Source of the DNA: CAZIKB01 sp964539665
GTDB taxonomy: Bacteria > Zhuqueibacterota > Zhuqueibacteria > Oceanimicrobiales > Oceanimicrobiaceae
Reading direction: 5' to 3'
DNA length: 13,419 nucleotides
Assembly (NCBI GenBank): GCA_964539665.1
Contig: CAZIKB010000152.1
Span: forward strand, 1 to 13,419
The notes below the pieces were generated by a model that saw only the letters and a list, made by a program, of their open reading frames with translations, was not told where the DNA came from and did no database searches. This document shows, in pieces, positions 5,960 to 13,375 of the stretch. Position numbers and translations under genes: made by a program. Positions within the stretch are counted from its first letter, which is position 1, and every line of letters begins with the position of its first letter.

Positions 5960-8866
5960 TTAAAATCTCACTGCTATTCCAACTTTAATGTTTCTTTGAG
6001 TTAAATATCTTGCCGGATTAAAAGGAAATGGACTAACCGGCGCTTGTTTATCGGGAAAGAGCGGATCGTTGTAAAATGTTGGTGTCGGATTCCCAAATTC
6101 ATAAGCTTGCCCGGTAACCGGATTGATAATTTGGGGATTATTTCGATCTAATAAATTTACGACTTCAACCATTAATGTGTAATCTATTCCGAGCAATCTG
6201 AAATACTTTTCAAAATTCAAATTAACCCAGAACCAGGTAGCCCCTAATTTGCCATACAGGTTGTCTGCTTCACCATTCTGATCCAGGTCATCATCATATT
6301 CCGGCCGGCCATCGGGAAGTGTAACTCCCGTAAAAAAATATGGGGTGTAGCGTCTTCCCGCCTGGGCGAACAGACGAATGTTTAAATTCCAGTTGTCGGG
6401 AATTTTAAGACCAAATACTCTCAGCTCAAGATCCTTATCGATGTGAAAATTTGTGACTGCACTTATCTGCCACGGACGATCCCAGACTAAATAATCCTCA
6501 GTGATTGACTTTTCGTTAAGAGATCCCTGGGAAACCAGGAACGCGTCGTCAGGTGATGAGCTTTTACCGGTGCCAATATTATAAGAACCACTAATTGAGC
6601 CTGTTAAAAATTGACCGGCACGCTTGCGATATTCTACCTCAATGCCACGAGAGCGTGCGTAATCAAGATTAAGGTAGGTTGTAAAAGAGCGACCGGATAA
6701 TCGGCCCGTACCTCTGAAATTTACGGTCGTGACATAATCGAAAATATCTTTGTAAAAAGCAGTAACAGTTAACACGTCATTTTCTGTGAATTTGTGCCTT
6801 AAACCAAATTCGTAAGCCACAGTTGTTTCGTAATTCAAATTAGGATTGCCAAATTTTTGAAAGGTGGATTTTGCACTGTTCGCACCAAGCTTTGAATAGA
6901 TAAATTGTGGTTTAGGACGTTTTGAAAAATGGCCATAAGAGAAAAAAAGCATCTGGTTGTCGGAAATTGGATGGGAAATACCGATTCTGGGACTTAAGCG
7001 GCTGCGGTATCTTCTACCAAACAGAACACTCGTGTCTTCTTTAAATTGTTTTCGTGTGTCTGTAGAGATAGTAACAATTTCCGGGTTATCAACCGCATCT
7101 TCTACAAATTTACCCGGAAACCAGTAATCCAGCCTTAATCCTAAATTCGCAATGAGTCCTTTAAATTTGAGCTGGTCCTGTGCGTAAATGCTGCCATACG
7201 CCGGATTGACACCGTAGATGTCGTTATTTAACCCTAAATCCCCAAACCAGGGTTTGAATATATCAATCATCTGCATTTCAGTAAAGCTGGTTTGAAGTCC
7301 CGCTTTGAGTTGATGCGCATTGTTACCGAAATGCCTGGTAAAATCAAATTTGAAGGTGTATTCTTCTACGTAGTGATCATGCCAGGTAAATCCATCGCCA
7401 AAATCCCAGAAACCGTCTCCTGGCAAGACCGAAACAGAACCGTCCCTGTTATATATATATTCAATGGGTTGCGTAACGATATCCTGAGGCTCCTCATATT
7501 CGGTCCAATGCTTGCCGTTTACATCGCTGCGCAGATGCGAGAAAAATCTTGATAATTTAAGTTCATAAAATGCTTTGGTGTTTATGGTATGGGTCCAGGC
7601 GAGCGTAAGTTGTTTGTTAACATGAGTAAAAGTATTAAAGTTGTCTAAATTGTTTTGAAATACATAAGGGTACCCCGGACCAGGTTCAACAAATTCCAGG
7701 TTGGTTTGCAGCGATTGGGTATTTTGATTAATGGATACCGATTGGTTGCCGGACAAAATCAGTTTATGTATGGGTGATATTTTCCAGGTTAATTTTAGCA
7801 TTCCGGACCAGGTGTTTTGCTGGCGCGGCGCATACGTCGCTGCATCTGCATTTAGTATATCCATACCAAACAGACCAATGTTTGGGGAAAATGTTGATGA
7901 TTTTAACTGATTTGCTGAATGCTTGAGATAGGTGTCGCTGAGGTTCATATAAAAATTACTAAAAACGCTAAAGTGACCGGGAAGTTTAACGCCCAGTGCA
8001 GGGAGAATCTTTTGCGTTAAAGGCTCCGGTCCGCTCAGACTTGCTTCAATAATATCCGTATTAAAACTGTGCTGGTTCCTGGTGCTGAAAGCGCCAACAA
8101 AGAAAGCATCAGGGTTGTAACTTCCAAAATGGTCGCGTTTATAGGTAAAGGTGCCATGATATTTGTCGGACCCCTCTTTCGTCTTAATATTTATGATACC
8201 TGACATTGCCTGACCATATTCCGCATTAAAGCCACCGGTTATGACTTCCATCTCTTCGATTGCGTCGGTGCTCAGCTGCAGGCCAAAGCCTGTTCCTGAT
8301 AAAGGATCCTGAACAGAAATACCATCAATCAGGTAGGCGTTCTCATAAGATCTGCCACCGCGGATATGAATTTCATCGTCTGTCTGTACAACACCTACTT
8401 GATTAGCCAGAATATCCTGGACGGTTTCAACTACTTCAGCTGTTATTTCAGCGCTTGTAATATTTCTTCTACTGGAAGTCTCATCAATATTAAATAAAGG
8501 TCTCTCACCAATTACGACAACTTCCTGGCCGAGCGTTAATACTGTGGATTCCAGTTCGAAATCCAATTTAGTGGTTTCTCCAGCTATAACTTTTACACCC
8601 GTTTGCTGCACTTGCTTGAAACCTATAATGGTAACTTCAATTGTATAAACTCCAGGATTAACATTTGATATGGTATAATTTCCCTCCAAATCTGCCGCCG
8701 CGCCGTAATAGGTACCTTTGACAACAACATTTACTCCTGGTAAAGTTTCGCCATTTTCGCCATCAATTATTCGACCTTGAATGTTTCCTTTGGTTTGTCC
8801 AAATAAGAAAGTATTTGAGCATAAAATTAAAAATAAGATGAAAATGAGTCGAATTATTACTTTCAT
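5960..8866 (-). CDS. TonB-dependent outer-membrane receptor with carboxypeptidase-regulatory-like N-terminal domain
   Basis: A 968-residue outer-membrane transporter driven by the TonB-ExbBD system. Residues 1-24 are a signal peptide ending in LFGQ. Residues about 26-110 form a carboxypeptidase-regulatory-like (CarboxypepD_reg) beta-sandwich (GRIIDGENGETLPGVNVVVK). EVVVIGERP at 125-133 may serve as the TonB box. The plug spans about 140-235, with DEIHIRGGRSYENAYLIDGI and the closing GGFNAEYGQAMSGIINIKTK. The rest is barrel, with frequent aromatic residues and a final strand ending in Phe (KVGIAVRF), as expected for outer-membrane insertion. The length is ordinary for the SusC/RagA-like branch, and all regions are intact. 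Its substrate cannot be read from sequence; the gene is sandwiched 16 bases after a lipoprotein and 4 bases before a PorV-like barrel, so the three are probably co-translated and work together. A late loop carries an acidic DLDQNGEADN stretch that may bind calcium. Confidence 0.93.
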   Translation of the reverse strand: MKVIIRLIFILFLILCSNTFLFGQTKGNIQGRIIDGENGETLPGVNVVVKGTYYGAAADLEGNYTISNVNPGVYTIEVTIIGFKQVQQTGVKVIAGETTKLDFELESTVLTLGQEVVVIGERPLFNIDETSSRRNITSAEITAEVVETVQDILANQVGVVQTDDEIHIRGGRSYENAYLIDGISVQDPLSGTGFGLQLSTDAIEEMEVITGGFNAEYGQAMSGIINIKTKEGSDKYHGTFTYKRDHFGSYNPDAFFVGAFSTRNQHSFNTDIIEASLSGPEPLTQKILPALGVKLPGHFSVFSNFYMNLSDTYLKHSANQLKSSTFSPNIGLFGMDILNADAATYAPRQQNTWSGMLKLTWKISPIHKLILSGNQSVSINQNTQSLQTNLEFVEPGPGYPYVFQNNLDNFNTFTHVNKQLTLAWTHTINTKAFYELKLSRFFSHLRSDVNGKHWTEYEEPQDIVTQPIEYIYNRDGSVSVLPGDGFWDFGDGFTWHDHYVEEYTFKFDFTRHFGNNAHQLKAGLQTSFTEMQMIDIFKPWFGDLGLNNDIYGVNPAYGSIYAQDQLKFKGLIANLGLRLDYWFPGKFVEDAVDNPEIVTISTDTRKQFKEDTSVLFGRRYRSRLSPRIGISHPISDNQMLFFSYGHFSKRPKPQFIYSKLGANSAKSTFQKFGNPNLNYETTVAYEFGLRHKFTENDVLTVTAFYKDIFDYVTTVNFRGTGRLSGRSFTTYLNLDYARSRGIEVEYRKRAGQFLTGSISGSYNIGTGKSSSPDDAFLVSQGSLNEKSITEDYLVWDRPWQISAVTNFHIDKDLELRVFGLKIPDNWNLNIRLFAQAGRRYTPYFFTGVTLPDGRPEYDDDLDQNGEADNLYGKLGATWFWVNLNFEKYFRLLGIDYTLMVEVVNLLDRNNPQIINPVTGQAYEFGNPTPTFYNDPLFPDKQAPVSPFPFNPARYLTQRNIKVGIAVRF

Positions 8867-8875
8867 GTTACTATA

Positions 8876-8880
8876 CACCT
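8876..8880 (-). promoter_or_regulatory. ribosome binding site deciding the TonB receptor start
   Basis: The minus strand reads AGGTG, 9 bases before the ATG at 8866. It favours that start over the in-frame ATG at 8896, which has no such site, would overlap the end of the upstream lipoprotein gene, and would put ten mostly polar residues in front of the signal peptide. Confidence 0.6.
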
Positions 8881-8882
8881 GT

Positions 8883-10289
8883 TTAAAATATATCATTTAG
8901 TATCTTTTCCAATAGTTGATTAACCGTTCCCTGGCCATTTAATTTGGCCAAAGGCAATCCAAAGAATGCGAAATCAGATGTACTATTAATGGCTCCCATG
9001 ACTGGCGTTCCGGGCCAGGTGCCAGGTTTCTCTGGCAGCACATAAAAAGTGACAGAGCTGTTTTTAGGCACGATTGGAAAAATAAATGGAATAAGTGCCG
9101 TGTTTACCTGTAGTTCCGGGAAACCCATTGCTCCGAAAGCTGCTGCTGGTTGAACCAACTGATTGCGGGTAATACGATTAATTCTGTCGCCTAAGCTTTC
9201 TACAGGTGAAAAATCTAATGGATCACCCTGGTTTGTAGAGAATTCCTTAAATGATGTGCTCATTATTATTTTACCGCCGTTCTGGAGAAATTCAGGGATA
9301 CCTACCTGTGCCTTTTCAAAATTTGGATCGGTATCTCCGTACCAGAATATCCGGTCAAATAAAAGTAATGTTTGTGTAAATGCTTGTGATGCAAACGGCT
9401 CTAAGGCTTTATTATTGCTTTTAATATCCCAAACGTCTACGGTTCCAACAATGTTTTGTAAAGTTGATTGGTAGAAACTGTCTGAGTTGTCAGCAATATT
9501 ATAATCATCTATAATTAAAAAGGTACTTTTGGGCTCTTTAACATACCAAATGTCATTTTCACTACGCGGCATTCTAATAATATTACTTTTTAAACTAGCG
9601 AGATCAACCGAGCGCAAATAAAATACATGCTCCCCTTCGGTCAGACCATCTTCGGCGAATAAGGTTATATTATTAAACTTTGGGTCTAAGTCTTGCCAGG
9701 CGGAATCGTCGCTGGTGTCGTCAAGGACATATTGAAATTTGTCTATGGAATCATCGCCATCCAGATCAGAGCTGTTCCAAATAAATGTAGTAACAGTAAA
9801 CGTTGTTTCTGGGACGTCTGTTGCTGCAGGAAATTCAACTTCAGGCCTCGTATTAAAAATAGGAAATTCTTGAATGGCGCCTTTTGGGTCTGCTGCGCCG
9901 GCGTCGTCCACGGCTTTTACCCAGAACGTATAAACAGTATCTGTTCCTGCAAGTCGGAGGGTGAACGTTTCCTGGGTTTGGGTAGTAAAGGTCCAATCAG
10001 GATCGGGAGAAAAGTTATTCCAGGTAGTTAAATTCGGCGCATTGGGATCAAACGTGTGAATAAATCCAACTACCATACCATCGGGATCGTCCCCCCACCA
10101 GTTCAATGTTTTACGGCTGACAGTGGGGGTCAAATCAAGTTCAGTAAATATTGAAATAAATGTTTCAGGCGGCTGGTTGGATTTTGGATTGTCACTGAAA
10201 TTTTCCGAGCAGTTAGAGAAAATAATCAGAATTGATAGTGAATAAAAAATTTTGTTTAAGGCAATTTTAGTCATGGTATTCTTAATCAT
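8883..10289 (-). CDS. lipoprotein with two Ig/FnIII-like modules and a GATase-like domain
   Basis: A 468-residue protein using the ATG at 10289; the ATG at 10274 is also possible, and the frame is open back to 10337. A hydrophobic N-terminus ends in IIFSNC with Cys27, a Bacteroidota-style lipoprotein signal. Two related beta-sandwich modules follow: residues about 38-140 (WWGDDPDG, then TFWVKAVDD) and about 145-250 (WNSSDLDGDDSID, then HVFYLRSVD). Both show the W-x-x-x-D-x-DG pattern of Ig/FnIII-like repeats. From about residue 255 the segment FLIIDDYNIADN, then LLLFDRIFWYGD and LQNGGKIIMS, resembles a class I glutamine-amidotransferase or ThuA-like Rossmann fold. No nucleophile Cys is visible at the expected place, so it is probably not an amidotransferase. 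It is the first gene of a tight set, 16 bases before the TonB receptor, where a SusD-like lipoprotein would often sit, but it is not SusD-like. The role is inferred as a surface partner of the receptor. Confidence 0.8.
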   Translation of the reverse strand: MIKNTMTKIALNKIFYSLSILIIFSNCSENFSDNPKSNQPPETFISIFTELDLTPTVSRKTLNWWGDDPDGMVVGFIHTFDPNAPNLTTWNNFSPDPDWTFTTQTQETFTLRLAGTDTVYTFWVKAVDDAGAADPKGAIQEFPIFNTRPEVEFPAATDVPETTFTVTTFIWNSSDLDGDDSIDKFQYVLDDTSDDSAWQDLDPKFNNITLFAEDGLTEGEHVFYLRSVDLASLKSNIIRMPRSENDIWYVKEPKSTFLIIDDYNIADNSDSFYQSTLQNIVGTVDVWDIKSNNKALEPFASQAFTQTLLLFDRIFWYGDTDPNFEKAQVGIPEFLQNGGKIIMSTSFKEFSTNQGDPLDFSPVESLGDRINRITRNQLVQPAAAFGAMGFPELQVNTALIPFIFPIVPKNSSVTFYVLPEKPGTWPGTPVMGAINSTSDFAFFGLPLAKLNGQGTVNQLLEKILNDIF

Positions 10290-10334
10290 TAAATATCTTA
10301 TCACAAAACTAAGGTAATTTTCCCATATTTGCCA

Positions 10335-10366
10335 CAAATATAATTCCCGATGCAGCGGTAAGAAAA
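10335..10366 (-). promoter_or_regulatory. candidate Bacteroidota-type promoter for the four-gene unit
   Basis: On the minus strand TATATTTG (10342-10335) fits the TAnnTTTG -7 element known for the Bacteroidota housekeeping sigma factor. A TTTTC (10366-10362), close to the TTTG -33 element, lies 19 bases upstream and is also the T-tract of the preceding terminator. A start near 10328 would give a short leader before the lipoprotein at 10289 and would exclude the longer reading frame starting at 10337. Whether this lineage uses that consensus is not known from the window, and the -33 match is imperfect. Confidence 0.35.
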
Positions 10367-10395
10367 CCTCCCGAAGGTTTCGAACCTTCGGGAGG
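10362..10395 (-). terminator. Rho-independent terminator after the lamin-tail gene
   Basis: A perfect 13-bp inverted repeat, CCTCCCGAAGGTT (10367-10379) and AACCTTCGGGAGG (10383-10395), encloses a 3-base loop. On the minus strand it is followed by TTTTC (10366-10362). It begins 9 bases beyond the stop codon of the lamin-tail gene and so should end or strongly attenuate that transcript. The stem is GC-rich against an AT-rich background. The complementary strand lacks a T-run, so the signal is directional. Confidence 0.85.
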
Positions 10396-10404
10396 GATAT
10401 GTCA

Positions 10405-13221
10405 CTATTTCAACAATAGCATCTTTTGTACTTTCAAAAAGTCACCTGATTTTATCTGGTAAAAGTACACACCGCTCGAGACCCGAATCCCGACATCGTT
10501 GGTGCCATTCCATTTAAGAATATGGACGCCCGCGGGTTTGACTTCATCTACCAGGGTTCGCACTCTTTGACCAAGCAGGTTGAAAATTGCTATCTTCACT
10601 TCTCCCTGTTTAGCTAACTGGTAGCGGATAGTAGTCTCAGGATTAAACGGATTTGGATAATTGTTCGATAACTGGTAAGTATATGGCGAAAGATCTTCCG
10701 ATTTCACGGCAGTGGGTTTTCGCACTACATCTGTTTCATTGCGCGGCTCAATTTTGAAGTTGCTATAACTGAAATCACAAATTCCTGTCACTGAAATTAA
10801 TGTATCACCCAGTGCAAATGTGGAGTCATTTTGACCATTCCAATTGCCAGCATCTCCTATTCGTAAATCACCGCTACCGTCATTAACCTCAACCTCACCA
10901 TAGTTGTTAGAACCGTCGGGAAAAGGATCGCTGACGCCGACATTTTCTACGCGTACCAGCATGCCTTCATATTGTTCAGCCGTTGGCGAGTTGGTCGCTA
11001 TCGTGCCAGTGTTCACAAGCAACGGTTCTGGAATCACATTACCAGCGCTGAGCACAGTGAAGTTGGTTACGTTTGATATTTGGGTTTTACTGCGATATTC
11101 TTCTGCAGTTCCAGTTACGGTGACCTCGTCGCCCAATTTTGCATTATTAGTACGGTCATACACCTGGATGCCGCTCCAGAGCTCCCTGCCATCCTGAATC
11201 CAGTAAGATGAGAAGTCAGAGGAATCGGTGGTTACGATGCCAGTAACCGTCACTTCTGTATTATTATAGGCTGAGACGTCAATGTCATAAGGTGTATACT
11301 GCAGGTCGAATATTGTTAGGCCTTCATCTCGAACAAAATAGAACAATTTAGAAGCAGAAGTATCGCCGGGTGCGATGGTGCTATCGCCGGTGTCGTCTTT
11401 GGCCATTAAGAAATATTCAACAAATGCGTTGTTGACCTGGGCGGGAATGGTGCCGGAGAAAAGACTGTCGGCCGCGGTCATGGCTACTTTTTGGAAAAGC
11501 CCACCATCAACACTATAATTCATTTCGGCAATGGCAACTGCTGTCTGAGCGTCTTGAATAACCGCTGAGATTACTACAGCATCTGCAGATGTTACTGTTG
11601 CAGGATTTCGAGTGATATTTGAAATAAGAGGTGGGGTTGCAGACGCTTCTACCGCTGCAAAATTGATCGGGTTGATAGTGGTACGGCTAACCCCGCCGGT
11701 ACGCACATCCCGGGCAAAGCCAGTTATATTTATTTTTGTGCCGGGAGGAAGGCCAGGCCAAAGTCCCAGGTTGTCGTCAAGAAAATCTCGCAAATTCTGA
11801 AAATAGTCATCAATGGCTATGCTGTTTGTTCCATCACCTGCGATCATGACATTACCTGCCTGTCCCGCGACATTGCTTTCAACGGTTAAACCTTCGAATC
11901 GAACCCGGGTACTTTCCCAGCGCTCGGTTAAGCGAGGATCTTCGGAAGAGCCGGTGCCGCCGAAATCACCGGGCGTTAGGAGAATGGGCTCGGGTAGTGG
12001 CAAACCGACATCCAGAAATTCCACTGGAACAACCGGATCAAGTTGTAATAAAAATTGGCTAATACTTAGAGTATTCGCGTCAGGCAGGTATTCCGAAACC
12101 ACGCCGGTCATTTTGATTTTATCTCCGGGCTCGGCTGCGTTTAAGCCGGTACCGGTTATGGTTGAGTCATTTTGAATGACAAAAAAGCCGCTCCAGGGGC
12201 CGCCGCGCTCATCCTGCACAAAAAATCCCCAGCGATTGCCAACATACAGATCACGGATTTTGTGCGCGACAAGTCCCGTTACGGTCACCGTATCTCCTAA
12301 AAATGGCGAATCCTCAATGGCCATGGCGGTTATGCTGTCAGCCCGGACGAATTGCAAATCCGCAATGGTCAGGCTGTCGCTGGCAGGTTTACCGTGAGCT
12401 CGCGTACCCGGTGTGGCTGGTTCGTTGATGCTCCAGATGCCGCCTTTCCAGGAGGTGTTTTCGCTGGTTTCATCGTGACCGGTAATTCCATTACCGCCAC
12501 CCATCGGGGTCCACTGTTCCACATCTTCGACGTCCAGTAAGCGTTGTGCGGACGAGCCTTTATCATGGGGATTTTCATCATCATCATTGTCTGCATTGAC
12601 GGCAAATTGATCAGCGACTGGGGTTTCGGGTAAATATTCTGTGGAATCGGTGCCAGCGTCTGGGCCGTCTATCTTGAATCCGGTTTTATCCACTGCCTCT
12701 TTCTGATCACCCCAAACAACAATATCCACGTCTTGAACCAGATCACTTGTGCCATCCCAATAAAAGAGAATGATAACTTCGCCGCTATTGGATAGCCCCA
12801 TCCATGCAGCGCCACCAACATCTATTGAGTCCATATCTGCAGTTGCAGCATCAACGCCTTTAATTTCGAAGTCACTATTGACGCCGTATTCTACCAGAAA
12901 ATCTGCACCTGAAAATGCAACCGTGATATGCTGGCCAGGACCAATTTTAGTACCATCTGGGAATTTTACCATAAAATCAGTACTACCCACTGTGAAGTTA
13001 CCTTCCACAATATGGATGTATTTGTTGTCATTATAAGAAACAGCATCTGTCAGGTAGTAATTGGATAAATCAACCGAGTCTGGCGAAGGATTGTAAATTT
13101 CAATAAATTCGCCTTCCGTTGGATCGACTACAAACTCGGTAATCAAAAGATGGTCTTGTGAAAATAAGCTTGTCCCTAAAAAAATCCCTGAAAATAATAA
13201 TATCCATATCGATTTTTTCAT
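10405..13221 (-). CDS. secreted lamin-tail domain / OB-fold protein with T9SS sorting tail
   Basis: A 938-residue exported protein. Residues 1-22 are a signal peptide ending in LFSQ. Residues about 22-275 look like a lamin-tail domain: it opens with LLITEFVVDPTEGEFIEIYN and closes with a typical W-S-I-N-EPATPGT segment, with an acidic insert (DNDDDENPHD, 211-220) between. Two OB-like units follow (about 282-390 and 395-525; note WSGFFVIQ and TERWESTRVRFEGL), then an Ig-like spacer (about 530-635) and two more OB-like units (636-730 and 731-832; WSGIQVYD, QYEGMLVRV, NDGSGDLRI). Residues 848-938 form the T9SS tail (NNYPNPFNPETTIRYQL, ending KMLLLK). It should be exported by T9SS and kept at the surface or released. 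Lamin-tail plus OB folds is the accessory part of several extracellular nucleases, but I see no nuclease domain here, so a binding or scaffold role is more likely. Its own terminator follows, so it is probably transcribed apart from the next gene. Family calls are from motif reading. Confidence 0.88.
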   Translation of the reverse strand: MKKSIWILLFSGIFLGTSLFSQDHLLITEFVVDPTEGEFIEIYNPSPDSVDLSNYYLTDAVSYNDNKYIHIVEGNFTVGSTDFMVKFPDGTKIGPGQHITVAFSGADFLVEYGVNSDFEIKGVDAATADMDSIDVGGAAWMGLSNSGEVIILFYWDGTSDLVQDVDIVVWGDQKEAVDKTGFKIDGPDAGTDSTEYLPETPVADQFAVNADNDDDENPHDKGSSAQRLLDVEDVEQWTPMGGGNGITGHDETSENTSWKGGIWSINEPATPGTRAHGKPASDSLTIADLQFVRADSITAMAIEDSPFLGDTVTVTGLVAHKIRDLYVGNRWGFFVQDERGGPWSGFFVIQNDSTITGTGLNAAEPGDKIKMTGVVSEYLPDANTLSISQFLLQLDPVVPVEFLDVGLPLPEPILLTPGDFGGTGSSEDPRLTERWESTRVRFEGLTVESNVAGQAGNVMIAGDGTNSIAIDDYFQNLRDFLDDNLGLWPGLPPGTKINITGFARDVRTGGVSRTTINPINFAAVEASATPPLISNITRNPATVTSADAVVISAVIQDAQTAVAIAEMNYSVDGGLFQKVAMTAADSLFSGTIPAQVNNAFVEYFLMAKDDTGDSTIAPGDTSASKLFYFVRDEGLTIFDLQYTPYDIDVSAYNNTEVTVTGIVTTDSSDFSSYWIQDGRELWSGIQVYDRTNNAKLGDEVTVTGTAEEYRSKTQISNVTNFTVLSAGNVIPEPLLVNTGTIATNSPTAEQYEGMLVRVENVGVSDPFPDGSNNYGEVEVNDGSGDLRIGDAGNWNGQNDSTFALGDTLISVTGICDFSYSNFKIEPRNETDVVRKPTAVKSEDLSPYTYQLSNNYPNPFNPETTIRYQLAKQGEVKIAIFNLLGQRVRTLVDEVKPAGVHILKWNGTNDVGIRVSSGVYFYQIKSGDFLKVQKMLLLK

Positions 13222-13229
13222 ATTCCGCG

Positions 13230-13236
13230 CCTCCTT
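13230..13236 (-). promoter_or_regulatory. strong ribosome binding site of the lamin-tail gene
   Basis: The minus strand reads AAGGAGG followed by an 8-base spacer and ATG at 13221. This is the best ribosome binding site in the window and fixes the start of the 938-residue secreted protein. Its strength suggests high-level translation compared with the downstream genes, whose sites are weaker. Confidence 0.8.
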
Positions 13237-13296
13237 AATTTAGGTTTTAAAATGATGCATAAATAAAATAATTAGAAGAAAGAATCTTGGTTTAAT

Positions 13297-13305
13297 ATCA
13301 CCTCC
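13297..13305 (-). other. orphan Shine-Dalgarno-like site in the leader
   Basis: The minus strand reads GGAGGTGAT, a nine-base match to the complement of the usual bacterial 16S 3' end. No ATG, GTG or TTG follows at a usable distance; the nearest in-frame possibility is an ATT four bases after GGAGG. About 60 bases further on, the true gene has its own strong site. This may be a relic of an earlier start, part of a leader peptide with an unusual start, or chance. Confidence 0.25.
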
Positions 13306-13345
13306 CTAATTGTATTGAAGCCTCTCGGCTAAAATTGAGTTATTG

Positions 13346-13375
13346 ATTATTAATGAATTAGGTTAATTTCATCAA
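13346..13375 (-). promoter_or_regulatory. candidate sigma70-like promoter for the lamin-tail gene
   Basis: On the minus strand TTGATG (13375-13370) is followed after 18 bases by AATAAT (13351-13346). These match the TTGACA and TATAAT consensus at 4 and 5 of 6 positions. Transcription would start near 13340 and leave a leader of about 115 bases before the gene starting at 13221. The region is very AT-rich, so a chance match is likely. It also overlaps the possible upstream gene end, and both readings cannot be fully right if that gene has its own terminator. Confidence 0.22.

Noticed and set aside
8883..10289. SusD-like partner of the TonB receptor
   Set aside because: Position and lipid anchor fit, but the sequence shows beta-sandwich repeats and a Rossmann-like domain rather than the helical TPR fold of SusD.
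623..13036. Several plus-strand open frames of 60-120 codons
   Set aside because: Each lies opposite a minus-strand gene with clear domains and has low-complexity, Pro/Ser/Thr-rich or unrelated translations without recognisable motifs. They are antisense shadows.
10405..13221. Complete extracellular nuclease in the lamin-tail protein
   Set aside because: The lamin-tail and OB parts are present, but no endonuclease/exonuclease/phosphatase domain or other nuclease motif can be found in its 938 residues.
13320..13335. Small hairpin AGCC-GAGA-GGCT on the minus strand, as a terminator for an upstream gene
   Set aside because: Only four base pairs, and the bases after it (TTCAATAC) are not a T-run. 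Too weak to call despite the GNRA loop.
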